From assembly GCA_049999805.1 (NCBI GenBank), contig JBNGIO010006185.1, forward strand, positions 199,775-263,774: DNA of 64,000 nt, written 5' to 3'. Of this stretch, positions 54,255-64,000 are shown piece by piece. A program made the translations under genes and the position numbers. Each line of letters opens with the position of its first letter. Positions within the stretch are counted from its first letter, which is position 1. The notes beneath the pieces were generated by a model. It worked only from the letters and a program-made list of their open reading frames with translations. It made no database searches and was not told the origin of the DNA. This DNA comes from Folioceros fuciformis (taxonomy: Eukaryota > Anthocerotophyta > Anthocerotopsida > Anthocerotales).

Positions 54255-56387
54255 CTACCATGGATCAGGAGGTACGTTTCTGGGCTGTGATTGGTTGGGG
54301 TGAGATCCCCAGCTTTGCTCAAGGAGAATCAGGCGCAGGCGCTCCAGAAGACGGTCCAACGCTAAGTGCTCTTGTTCGGCAAGAGAGTTCAGGGATGCTG
54401 GTGTTCGTGTGAAGTCCTGGCGAAAGCATATCGTCCATACGCGTGAGGGATGCAGGGTATGGAACTAATGATATCATGTTCATGATTCGAGAATGGACAG
54501 CATACCTCAGACACTGAATATGCCGAGAGATATGAGTAGGCGTCCTGGTAGAGTCCACAGTGGAAGAGGAGCATTCCGTAGTCCCTCTTCTCAATCTCAT
54601 CGACACCTAGGAGGACAAGCCTTTCTGAAGCTGATGGAACAAACGCAGAAAGATTATGTAACCTATGACCGACATGTGGTTGGTTCTTGTGGATTATGTG
54701 TCACAGATCGTTAGCCTTGTGCAGCGTACATACACATTAAAGGGCATGAATACCTGCAAGAGCTCGGCGGATGTCTCCAAAACTTGAACTAGTCCATATC
54801 CCACGCTGCAATCGTAGCTGAGCAGCCCTTGCAAGCGCAACATCTGCACCTCTGTTTCGTATCACGTAACGAGTGATAGTTGGAACTTATATTTGGAGCA
54901 ATCGAGCAATTAAACCAGGGGCACGAAAGCATACTTGCTGCTTGATGGAGCTGCGAACAGACTTTCGTAGGGGCTCATGGAATCCGACCGGGTGCCTCTG
55001 CTGGCTGCATTGGCGGCCTCCAGAAACTCAGAGCCATGACTGGAGCTCGCAGAAGACTTCCACGGCCAGAAAAGCTGCTTCAGGCTCCTGAGCACCTGAC
55101 ACCCCTTACTACGTCAGTCATGATAACCTGGGCAGCGAGGGGAGGACCACTCTTCTCCAGAGCAGTAAGCATGACAGTCAAAGTTGCGGCTCAAGTACCT
55201 CGACAAGAAGAAGCTGTGGCGTTAAGACAACCGGTTGGAGGGCTCCTCTTGACTGTTCTCTAATCCTGTCAGGGAGGTTTGAAGCGGCATGGGCATGGGG
55301 GAAACCGAGAGGGTTGATTGGGAGCTCAACCTCCGCCAGAAACTCTGTCGCTCCCGAAATATACAACCTTTTTGCAATTTCGCTGTAAATCAAAGCTAGC
55401 ATCAGCGGTGTTCCCATTCGTCGAGTCAGCACCTGCGCAGATGGATTGGTCGAATAAAGCTAGTGATGGAGGTGACTTCACTGATCAGAATCATGTCCAA
55501 GCTTCTGCTTGAAACTTTGCACAGACATGTCTCGAGAGATGAAGTTCCTTACAGAGTTGAGGTAAGAGTCCCGTGCATCCGCAACGTAACCTGGTGTGGC
55601 TCTCCTAAACCCCTGATTGAAACAGGCAAACATGAGGATACTAATCAGCACACCGTATCCATCTTTTGTGATCCAACATCATGTGAGAATGAAATGCCAA
55701 GTGCCTGGCGTCCTCACCTTATACACATACAAGAAACTGTCTAAAGCATCGAAGACTGCTGCGTCAGTAGCTCTTGCCGGCAAATAGTGCCCAGCGAATT
55801 CATTTGCCATTCCATCTAATCTCTCAATATACGAGTCCACAGGAAGTGGAACGGACGAGTGAGATACCAGAGCATCGTCTTCTGCAGCTATGTCCAGGGC
55901 AGCCCTGGCAAGATCGAACGAATGGGAAACATCCATGCCAGCCTCAGCATTTTGCAACTTCTCGATTTCCCCGGAAAAGTCTGCACGAGCAGCCTAGAGG
56001 GTTCAATACAAAATTAGAGCATGCCCGACCCTCGTACTAAACGAAACTGTGCAATACGACCGGAGAGGAGCGTGTGAGAAAGATGCGGCTTGAAACTGCG
56101 AATGCAAACCAAACGGGCGACGACGGATGTGGAAGTACCCGAGCATGAAAGGTGTCGAGACCTGCTTCATCCATGAAGTCGTGAAGACAAAACCTCAGCG
56201 GAGGGATTTCTCCACTGCTTTTCGCTTGAGAGGCTAAGCACTTGGAGGAACTTTGAATAGGAGGTGAAAAACAGGGCTCCCTGTTTGTGTTGAATCCTTG
56301 CTGTGTTATCACGAGCCAAGACCCGGATCCGGATGGCCTGTGATGGATAGAAATGGCGCTGTGCCATCCCTGAAACATGGTGATCAT
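54255..56387 (-). CDS. SirB1/transglutaminase-like family protein with TPR-like C-terminus
   Basis: Eight exons (56387-56139, 55993-55718, 55612-55553, 55432-55199, 55095-54935, 54851-54754, 54630-54506, 54416-54255) give 454 residues. The N-terminal part looks like a plastid transit peptide. The SirB1_N/Transglut_core2 domain follows: DLARAALDIAAEDDALVSH, FDALDSFLYVYK, GFRRATPGY, and LTRRMGTPLMLALIYSEIAK. The C-terminal tetratricopeptide-like part has RGIWTSSSFGDIRRALA, LLGVDEIEKRDYGMLLFHC and LDRLLERLRLILLEQSW. Homologues occur in all green plants and in bacteria, but their function is not established. The usual catalytic Cys-His-Asp of transglutaminases is not apparent. It is convergent with ELP6. 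Confidence 0.85.
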
Positions 56388-57056
56388 CTTATCAACAAAG
56401 GAAGGAATCTGCTATTCCACGCACTAGGAATAAGCAACCCGGCAGCCCTTAGCAAGACAGATTCAACTGCCTTGCAAATTCCGATGACACAACTACAAGC
56501 ATCAATCGCTCCTCCAGTCTGAACAACACGCAGGATCCAGTTGAGTCTAAGGATGAACAGGAGGTAAGCCTGTGAATTCGTTGGATCAGCGAATTCTCCA
56601 AGCTGTCTCCAGCATCAGTGCGAGGCAGGGACTCTGCGACGAACTACGCAGCGCATTTGCGTAAGGCGGGGTCCAGACTGACTCGACGAGCAACTTGACA
56701 GCGAGGGAGAGAAGGGTCGGGGAAACCGTTTCGCCGAATGGTCTGCGTGAAATAGGACACATGGATCGAGTCTTAGTGGTGGCCGAGTTTAGCCCGGCGG
56801 AATCTGTATCTAGGATCTAGACGAGGACGAGGCAGAATGAAGAACTGTCCAGGAACCATCTCATGTACACCTGTTACTTAGAGCCACAGAGCCCTCCAGG
56901 TGTCGTACTAATCAACACTATTTTCACATTAGCCACAGGTACAAGCTGTATGGTCTTAGGGAGGAGGAGAATCTGCTACCAGGGCAAGAAAAACTTCTGA
57001 AGCCCAACACAGGAGAGCAAGTATCGACAAGACGTGATCGAACGAGTTCATTTGAA
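56388..57056. other. Intergenic region
   Basis: About 670 bp, no supported gene. It should include the promoter of the SirB1-like gene and the 3' end of the zinc-finger gene. Confidence 0.45.
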
Positions 57057-58647
57057 TTACGCTGTTTTGGTGGCTGCCTTGGAATTATTCAGCACGTTCT
57101 TGACGTTTTCCTTCAGCTTTCCATACACCAAGTTGTTGATCCAGGGAATGTCCTTGTACTGGAACGTGGAGGACGAAGGAGCAGAAGACGAAGCAGGAGA
57201 AGAGGGGACCTTGCTTCTGCTTTTGTGTAACCACTCTCCTGCTTTCAAGTACCATTTGCTATCTGCAACCACGAGAGAAGACGACGGATCAGTTCTAGAG
57301 CCATGAAAGACTTTGGACCACCACACTTGGATGCCAATTCAATCCATATGTTCCAGCTTACCTTGGTTCCCATCTGGCGGCTTGGATAAGGCGTAGTCAT
57401 TTCGAGAAGCAAGCTGAATCCTTCTTGCCCTTTCCATAGCTTCCTTCTCTGCTTTCTCCCGAATGCGGTTCCTTTCCTTCCTCGGCGACCTGGCACTCCT
57501 GGGGCTGCTGATAAGAGGCGTGGGCCTGAGAGGGCTGCCCAATTCCAAATCCATGCCACGACGGTAGCTACCACCTGTACTGGGTGATGCTGGTCTGGAG
57601 GCGTTGTGTACAGGAGTGATGGACTTCATGCTCCCAGGACTAGCAGGAATTGAAGGGCCGTGACCTCGAGGACTGGGAGCGATGGGCGTACGTGGGGAAG
57701 AGAGAGGACTCCTCCTCATATCATGCACCTTCGTGACAGATTCAGCCGGAGTCGCCCTGCTCATGGACGGCGATCTTGACGGAGTGCGAGGGCTTCTGGG
57801 TAGCTTAGGATGTTGAGCAAACCCAGGAGTAGCCTTGGCATGAGAACTTCTCCAGGAACTAGGTGTCCTTCCAGTGGACCACTGCTGCCTAGGTCCCCTG
57901 TATGACGACGGCGTCCGAGCCATCTTCGGTGTATTCCCTGACCTGTCACGTACTATCGCCAGAGACCGATCACTTCCGGCATCTGCTGCGAACTTGGAAG
58001 CTGAAGGGCTCCCCAGAAGGGCACCCACATCAATATCTGCCTCTATCCAGGCAGGAAGCCTCAATGGATCATGCAACATATCTGCAAGCTCTACGCTGGG
58101 CCTGTGGAACCCAATCTTGCACCTGGTTCCAGGAAACTTTCCCAGATACAGCTGCACCCTGATGGGTAACCGGGGACGAGGCTTCATATCTCGTGTCGAG
58201 AGCACTGGAGCACATCGTGCCAAAACGAAGCCATTCAGTCCCACGATGGGCATAACACCCACGCTGCAAATCCACAAACCCATGTCAGACACAACAAAAC
58301 GCTCTCACTCCCTCACTCACGGTCATCTGCCAACAACCAGAGAAGGAAAATGCCTGGAAACAACAACACACGTACCCCTCACAAAACCAGCAAGCCTCCT
58401 CACTCGGAGCTACCTTCTTCCATCCAAACATGGGAGCTTTGTGGACGTTGAGCCCCGAGCCCTTGCACCTAGGACACCGGGTTCTCTCCCCATCCACATT
58501 TCCCCACAACCCAGTCACCTGCTTCACCCAAGTCTGAATATTCTCAAACTGCCCCGCCGTATGCTGCTCCACGTGGTGCGTAATCAGGGACCAAGAGAAG
58601 GGAGCCCGCACCACCTGCGACACGGCCACACTCTCTCCTCCCGCCAT
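57057..58647 (-). CDS. Unrecognised protein with CxxC zinc motif and Ser/Pro/Arg-rich region
   Basis: Three exons (58647-58376, 58263-57362, 57262-57057) join in phase to 459 residues. The first exon has CPRCKGSGLNVH and, about 30 residues later, CWFCEG, two CxxC(xG) pairs like the DnaJ-type zinc ribbon. The next part (MPIVGLNGFVLARCAPV, RLPAWIEADIDVGALLG) is hydrophobic and may be a small folded domain. A long stretch rich in SP, TP and RSP follows (residues about 180-370), with a basic helix (RNRIREKAEKEAMERARRI) after it, then a conserved-looking C-terminus (KWYLKAGEWLHKS, KDIPWINNLVYGKLKENVKN). I do not recognise the family. The Ser/Arg/Pro content suggests a phosphorylated, possibly nuclear or microtubule-linked protein (inference only). 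Confidence 0.75.
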
Positions 58648-59697
58648 CTCCTACAGCCTCAACACCTCACCTCCACCCGCATTGCCTATCTCCAAGAATC
58701 TTCTCCTCCTCCCTCACCCCAGCTCCCATCTCTCCCATCCTCCGACCCTCCATCCAGCTACAGCTCCACCGCTGCTCTCCCAAGAACCACACACTGCCCT
58801 ATACACTCCACAAACGGTGCTAACAACACACACAATTCTGAAGCCTTCGCAAGACACTCTTGGGCCAACGCAACGGAACAACTCAATTCCTAGCTCGGCA
58901 ACGACACAGCAAGGAGAATCACGACACCGCTGCCGCCCGGCTGATGCTCTACCTACTGCCTAGCTCCAGGCTTGTCTTCTCCTTCTCGTTACAAGGCACA
59001 CGGATCTGGGGTGACCGACGTCGAAGGCGGGATCCGCCAAGTTCGAACGAAAGGCCGGTATTCTAGGGCACTCTGGTGTTGCGGCCCCACCACGCGTGCC
59101 CCCTGGCCACATCCTGTCACTTGAATGTCTCGAGATTTTGGTTGCGTTCACATGCCACTCCTGTCCAGACACGAGCGTCGGCTGACACAGCCAGATCTTG
59201 TTTTGCAAGAACCTAAACTCAGTTAAGGGTCAGAAATGCCAACTTGAGATTTCTCACTTTCTCTGAGAGCCAGAACAAAATGAAGACTGTTTAGCAGAAG
59301 TCTCCTCTGAGCTTCCGTTACCTCCTTTGAACTTCTGTTCTGCTACAGAATCGGAATCTGAGTACCTAGTAGTACAGTTCAGGGACTCTGGGACCCAGGA
59401 TACATATTTGCGTGGAGAGAAATCCAGACATGGAATGCCAAGAAACAGTACGAGTTGGGTTATGGATATGAGGAGCCCGAGATAGCAAGACAAGGTCTCT
59501 GGAACTCTGACATGGCAACCGTATCTTGGGCACGGGTTGTGACTCCTATGCAAAACCACGCACTCAACCAGCAGGAAGAGGGATGTCCACCTGGAAAATC
59601 AGCATTCTGCGGCCAGGAAACGGAGTTGTTGGAAGACCCCGTCACAACTGGATGACCTTCCTCCATCACATGCCGACAAGGAATTTACCGGAATGCT
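58648..59697. other. Intergenic region
   Basis: About 1 kb between two genes on the minus strand; small open frames show no domain. It contains the promoter of the zinc-finger gene on its left and the 3' UTR of the LRR gene on its right. Confidence 0.45.
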
Positions 59698-61470
59698 TCA
59701 GTTGGGAATTCTGTCCTTCAGGTACTGCAATAGAGCTTTGGTTCCACGCTCCAGGAGAGGGCGGCGGATGGTACGGAGGGGGTTCCCTTCCACCTTCAAG
59801 CTACGGAGGGATGACTCCAGCAAACCCAGCTTCGGAGGCAGGACAGAGATGTTGTTGTCTGCCAGGTTCAGCTCTTCCAGCTGTGTCAATTCAACGAGAC
59901 CTTCCACGACGACTGAGATGGAGTTTTGGCTCAAGTCTAGGACTCGCAGGTTAGTCAAGAGGCTCACGTCAGCTGGTATTTCCTGTAGCTGCATTCGCTG
60001 GAGTCTGAGTTCCTTGAGGTCAGGCATCTGTGAGAGAGAGGGGGGAGGTGGGAGAGGAGCCTTGATGCCACTCAGGTCCAGTATATGCAGCTTGGAGACG
60101 CCTGCAAACGCATCCTGAGGAAACTGAAGCAGTGGATTGTGAGCCAGCACCAAATGACGAAGGTTAGACAATGACGACAAAACAGAACCTGGCCATTCTT
60201 GGATCTTGTTGTCAGCCAGGAGAAGAGTAGTGAGAGAGGAGCAGCTCTGGACCTCGGGGGGGAGCTGCTGGATGTTGTTCTTGCAAAGATCCACCGTAGT
60301 GACTGCATCCCCTGCCCACACTTCGGCAGGAACAGCATCTAGCTTCAACCCTGCGAGTGAGAAGACCTTGGATGAGACTGCCTGCCTTGATGCCATAACC
60401 ACTACCTCCTGTACATCTGCCCCGAAAACATTGCCAGAGGCAACAGCTGCAGTGCTGGCCACTTCTGGCACCGGCAGCCTGCTTCTTAGGAACTTGAGCA
60501 ACGAAGGTGTTGATCCAGAGACCATAGAGCTTCGCAGAGACCGTAACGGATTCCCTATAAGTACCAGCTTCCGTAAGGTTGTCATGTTCCCAAGTTCTGC
60601 CGGCAAACCTGCCAAGTTATTGTTGGACAAGTCCAGAACTGAGAGACGCAAGGAGCAAGCCTCCACGGGAAACACTGTAAGCTGGTTGCCATGCAAGTCA
60701 AGAGTGGCCAGCGCTTTCAGACAGCCCATCTCCGGCGGGAGAGACGAGATGCGATTCAGGCCAAGGGACAGTTCAGCAAGAGAAACACAACCAGAAATGG
60801 CAGGACACAGAACTGAGATGCGGTTCTGATGAAGATCCAGCCGGATCAAACGCACAAGTACCTCCAGCCCTCCAGGCATCTCCGTCAAACAATTTTTCGC
60901 AGCATTAAGCTCTGTCAGAGAAGGGAAGCACCCAAGGTTAAGCAGCTTCACAAGCTTATTCCCCTCGGTCTCAAGCACTGTCAGACGGGAGCAGCGCGCT
61001 AGCTCCTCTGGCAAGGTGGTGAGTCTGTTATTCGATATCCTAAGATCAACCAGGTCCCCGCAGTTGCCAATGGTAGAAGGAAGGTTCTCCAACAGGTTGT
61101 TGGAACACTGCAACTTGACAAGTGCCGACAGACACCCTATCTCGTCAGGTAGCTGAGACAAGAGATTACCCGACACATCGATTGACTTTAGCAGAATCAG
61201 GCTGCCGATTGAAGAAGGCAGGCTTGCCAGCTTATTGTAACTGAGATTCAAAAGGGTCAAGGACGTCAGGGATCCAATATCCTCAGACAGAACCTTAATA
61301 CTGTTGTGCGCAAGAATCAGTTTCTGCAACTCCACCATCTCCCACCACTTCTCATCTGAGCCAGGTGCAGTCTCGATCGGGATGTACACTTGAGGAGGCA
61401 CCTCCGTCAAAGCCCTGTTAGACAGATTGAGAGAGCCAGACGCTCGTGCTGCTTTCAGCAGCTTCTCCAT
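59698..61470 (-). CDS. LRRC40-like leucine-rich repeat protein
   Basis: A single exon of 590 residues, starting MEKLLKAARASGSLNLSNRA, the signature of the plant homologue of animal LRRC40. About 20 intracellular-type LRRs (LxxLxxLxLxxNxLxxLP) are interrupted near residue 330-370 by a non-LRR stretch, as in the family, and the last repeat ends with GTKALLQYLKDRIPN. There is no signal peptide or membrane segment, so it is likely cytosolic. The biochemical role is unknown; LRRs of this class bind proteins. As far as I recall, homologues in other plants have several introns, so an intronless copy could be a retrogene. Confidence 0.88.
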   Translation of the reverse strand: MEKLLKAARASGSLNLSNRALTEVPPQVYIPIETAPGSDEKWWEMVELQKLILAHNSIKVLSEDIGSLTSLTLLNLSYNKLASLPSSIGSLILLKSIDVSGNLLSQLPDEIGCLSALVKLQCSNNLLENLPSTIGNCGDLVDLRISNNRLTTLPEELARCSRLTVLETEGNKLVKLLNLGCFPSLTELNAAKNCLTEMPGGLEVLVRLIRLDLHQNRISVLCPAISGCVSLAELSLGLNRISSLPPEMGCLKALATLDLHGNQLTVFPVEACSLRLSVLDLSNNNLAGLPAELGNMTTLRKLVLIGNPLRSLRSSMVSGSTPSLLKFLRSRLPVPEVASTAAVASGNVFGADVQEVVVMASRQAVSSKVFSLAGLKLDAVPAEVWAGDAVTTVDLCKNNIQQLPPEVQSCSSLTTLLLADNKIQEWPGSVLSSLSNLRHLVLAHNPLLQFPQDAFAGVSKLHILDLSGIKAPLPPPPSLSQMPDLKELRLQRMQLQEIPADVSLLTNLRVLDLSQNSISVVVEGLVELTQLEELNLADNNISVLPPKLGLLESSLRSLKVEGNPLRTIRRPLLERGTKALLQYLKDRIPN

Positions 61471-62890
61471 CGTGGTAAGCTATTGAGGACCAGCTAGCTA
61501 TTCCATCCCCCACAATCCTCTAAGACTGAGGAAATCCCGACAGACAAGAAGCAGCACTGTCGTCCACTAAACAGCACGCAGTGAGGGATGTTATTATGCC
61601 GTGTCTTGACCGCATACGTGAGAAGAGTGATGTTCAGCATTCATCTGACTGCGATGGCAGAAACATTGGCCCCGTCAGGAATGAGAACTGAATGAATATT
61701 CCAAACCACGATTCCAGTATCTCCTCCGGATTCCATGGTAAATGATGTGTCACATATCAGGACAAACCAGACCAGCTGAGTGCAGCATCTGAGGGAGATG
61801 TTGGACAGGGAGAACTTTTGAAACTGTCATCCAGCCGAAGGCCAGTGCATAGACAAGCGCAGCAGACCTTAGATGATCACAACAGCTTCTCTGTTCCTGG
61901 GACGAAATGGAAGAGACGGAAAGGAATTCCACCAGCCTCCACAAGCTCCAGCTCCTGTTCCTCTCGGAAGCAGTTGGTCGAGACTGACGGCTCACGTGGA
62001 CCAGGATGAGACGCGAATGGCTCCGGCGAAAACGGGACCAAAATGGTGGTCAGGTTTTTAGGTCAGGCAGCGGCTGCCGAGCGATTGTCACACTGACACG
62101 CCAGGGGTGGGGATCGAGAGGGACAGACCGCTGCTGGGGACCTGAGCAAGGTACAGATAATATTTTGTGTGTGGCAATTATGTGTGTTTGGTGTACACAT
62201 GTCTGCAACACTATCCACAAAAGACTTCCATCAGCAGTTGTGGTCCCCAAGACTGGCAGAGATGTGCCTGTCTGGTCAGCTTGCTTTCTCTGAAATTGAG
62301 AGTTGCCTGCTGTACAGTCCTCAACGCCGCTTGGGAGGAGGTCAATGCAAGGGGGCTATGTGGGGGCCCTGCATACTGTATCTCTTGCGAGGGCATGGGG
62401 GAGTGGAGGGATTGACGTCTCCCGTAGCACACACATTGGGCAAGGGCGGAGCAGGAAAAGGGTTGATTGCGGATCGAGCCTGCAGGGCCTGAATCACAAG
62501 TTTTTCTCCTGCCTTTCCCTGAGCAGGAGTGCAACAATTTTGTTGCCGCTTGCAAGCAGTTCCTCCTGCTGCAAAATCCATAAGCAGATTGTTTTGGAGG
62601 ACGGGGAATTTGGCAAGCATGTTTCTGCTGGTGGTAGGAAGACGAAGGGAGTTGTGTTGGGGTTTACGGTCCAACCACTGGCATGGACCAGAAGGTGTCC
62701 TGCTCCTGTCTCATGTCGTCCTGACATTGCGTGTTGTTGTTCTCCACAGTCCATGATGCAGTCCTCTCCCCCGGAATCAACTGCTGACGAGGTCTTTATT
62801 GGGAACATTTTTCTGTGGTGGAATTGAGTCCTGTGCCTTGCAACCGATGAATTGTGATTGACGTCTGATGGCTGTTTTAGTGGGGTGCAG
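61471..62890. other. Region between divergent LRRC40-like and transporter genes
   Basis: About 1.4 kb without a supported coding region. It holds the promoter of the LRR gene and the promoter and non-coding 5' exon of the transporter: an acceptor (GTGCAG) directly precedes the transporter ATG, so a 5' UTR intron is likely. Confidence 0.45.
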
Positions 62891-64000
62891 ATGGAGGAGG
62901 CATCTAGCAGAGGTTACTCTGTTGAGGAGGCAATTGAAGCTGTTGGGTTTGGCCGTTATCAGAAGTACCTGCTGGCTTATGCTGGGATGGCATGGGCAGC
63001 TGAAGCAATGGAGATGATGCTGTTGTCTTTTGCTGGACCAGCTGTCCAGCAAATGTGGAATTTGTCGACTCGGGAGGAGAGCATTATCTCGAGTATCGTT
63101 TTTGCTGGCATGATGATTGGAGCCTACTCTTGGGGCATATTATCTGACCTGAAAGGCAGGAGGTGTTCCTTTTTCCGTTTGGTTTCTTCCTCATTTCCGT
63201 GTATGGTTGATATCATGGTCTCAAACGTACCGACTGGGGTTTGTCTAATCTGATGTCTCACTTATCTGCAGGTTCGGGTTTTTTGCAACAGCAGTTCTTA
63301 CCTTCATTGCAGGCATCCTCAGCGCATTTTCCCCAAGTTATTACGTGTTGCTACTTCTGAGGGGTCTGGTCGGCGTTGGGCTGGGAGGGGGGCCCGTGCT
63401 GTCTTCTTGGTTTATGGAGTTCATTCCTTCTCCAAAACGAGGGTTCTGGATGGTGGTTATCTTTTTCTTCTGGACAGTAGGGTCAGTTGCAGAGGCTTCT
63501 CTCGCTTGGGTAAGAGTAACAAACACCTGCTGACTTTCTCAAGTATTGGCTGGTTGACGTTCTTGCAGCTGTTACATTCTGATCCAAAATGTTGCTCGTA
63601 TGAATGAGTCTCGAGTGAGGATTTTTGCCAACTGTTTGATTTCGGGGTGTGCAGTGTGTGATGCCTACCTTAGGATGGCGATGGCTGCTGGGACTATCTG
63701 CTGCACCGTTGGGCGTCCTTCTTTTCTTTTATTCACGAGTACCAGAGTCTCCAAGATATCTAGCGGCAAAAGGTGACATAGAGGGAGCTGAAAGAGTTTT
63801 CCAGTCTATGAGTCGAGTAAACGGCAAGTCCCTTCCACCAGGGAAACTAGTACGACCCTTGGCATCAGGCAAAGAAGTTGAGATTGTGCAACCAAGCAGT
63901 AGCTCGAAATGGGGTGGTGGAAGAGAAGTCGCCGATGGAATAGAAGATGTGCATCTTCTTCCAAATTCATCTGAAACAAAATCAAATAAACCGAGAGAGG
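62891..64000 (+). CDS. Organic cation/carnitine transporter 7-like MFS protein (NiaP type), cut by window end
   Basis: Three exons visible (62891-63162, 63272-63509, 63655 onward), in phase. MEEASSRGYSVEEAIEAVGFGRYQ begins the family signature. Then come TM1 (YLLAYAGMAWAAEAMEMMLLS), a second helix ending SWGILSDLKGRR (the conserved MFS loop 2-3 motif), TM3-4 (GFFATAVLTFIAGILSAFSP, LLLLRGLVGVGLGGGPV), SWFMEFIPSPKRGFWMV, and after the third exon GWRWLLGLSAAPLGVLLFF and VPESPRYLAAKGD. The plant family (OCT7 and NiaP-like) moves nicotinate-like or organic cation substrates; the substrate here is not determined. The gene continues beyond 64000. Confidence 0.9.

Noticed and set aside
57874-58893. 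Plus-strand frame of 339 codons
   Set aside because: It is the antisense shadow of the Ser/Pro-rich minus-strand gene, whose exons join in phase and carry zinc motifs.

Overview
This looks like nuclear DNA of a land plant, most likely a seedless one (lycophyte or bryophyte grade). It encodes a plastid ATP synthase delta subunit, PLS-class PPR proteins (one with a DYW editing domain), plant-type polyphenol oxidases with a secretory signal rather than a plastid transit peptide, an OSCA channel, an LRR receptor-like protein and Elongator/RFC housekeeping genes. Most introns are short (roughly 85-155 bp), with GT-AG borders whose phases agree between neighbouring exons. The species cannot be fixed from the sequence alone. 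There are four assembly gaps: 5917-5926, 24239-24248, 33683-33782 and 43282-43381.

Layout. 1-11 kb: an AT-rich flank, then one intact and two broken polyphenol oxidase genes among tandem and dispersed repeats. 11-21 kb: a PPR gene, divergent from an F-box gene, then RFC3 and a DYW-type PPR gene. 20.8-26.5 kb: a 5'-truncated LINE with a 13-bp target duplication that has cut into the 5' end of the DYW gene, followed by minisatellites and a PPR pseudogene. 27-36 kb: a second F-box gene, an LRR receptor-like protein and a decayed pogo/Tigger transposon. 36-47 kb: OSCA channel, atpD, two RING-type genes and an aspartyl protease with altered active-site motifs. 47-50.9 kb: an AT-rich repeat region. 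51-64 kb: a 3'-truncated TRM5 head-to-head with ELP6, a SirB1/transglutaminase-like protein, an unrecognised zinc-finger protein, an LRRC40-like gene without introns, and the start of an OCT/NiaP-type transporter.

Most genes are unrelated housekeeping or accessory genes. Functional links are the divergent TRM5/ELP6 pair (both act on the tRNA anticodon loop) and the organelle RNA-processing PPR genes. I did not find an obviously new multi-gene system. The points most worth following up are a LINE of I/Jockey/Tad type in a plant genome that has remodelled a PPR gene start, an OSB-like PDF motif in front of a DYW PPR protein, a polyphenol oxidase lacking its C-terminal shielding domain, and the tRNA-modification gene pair with one truncated member.
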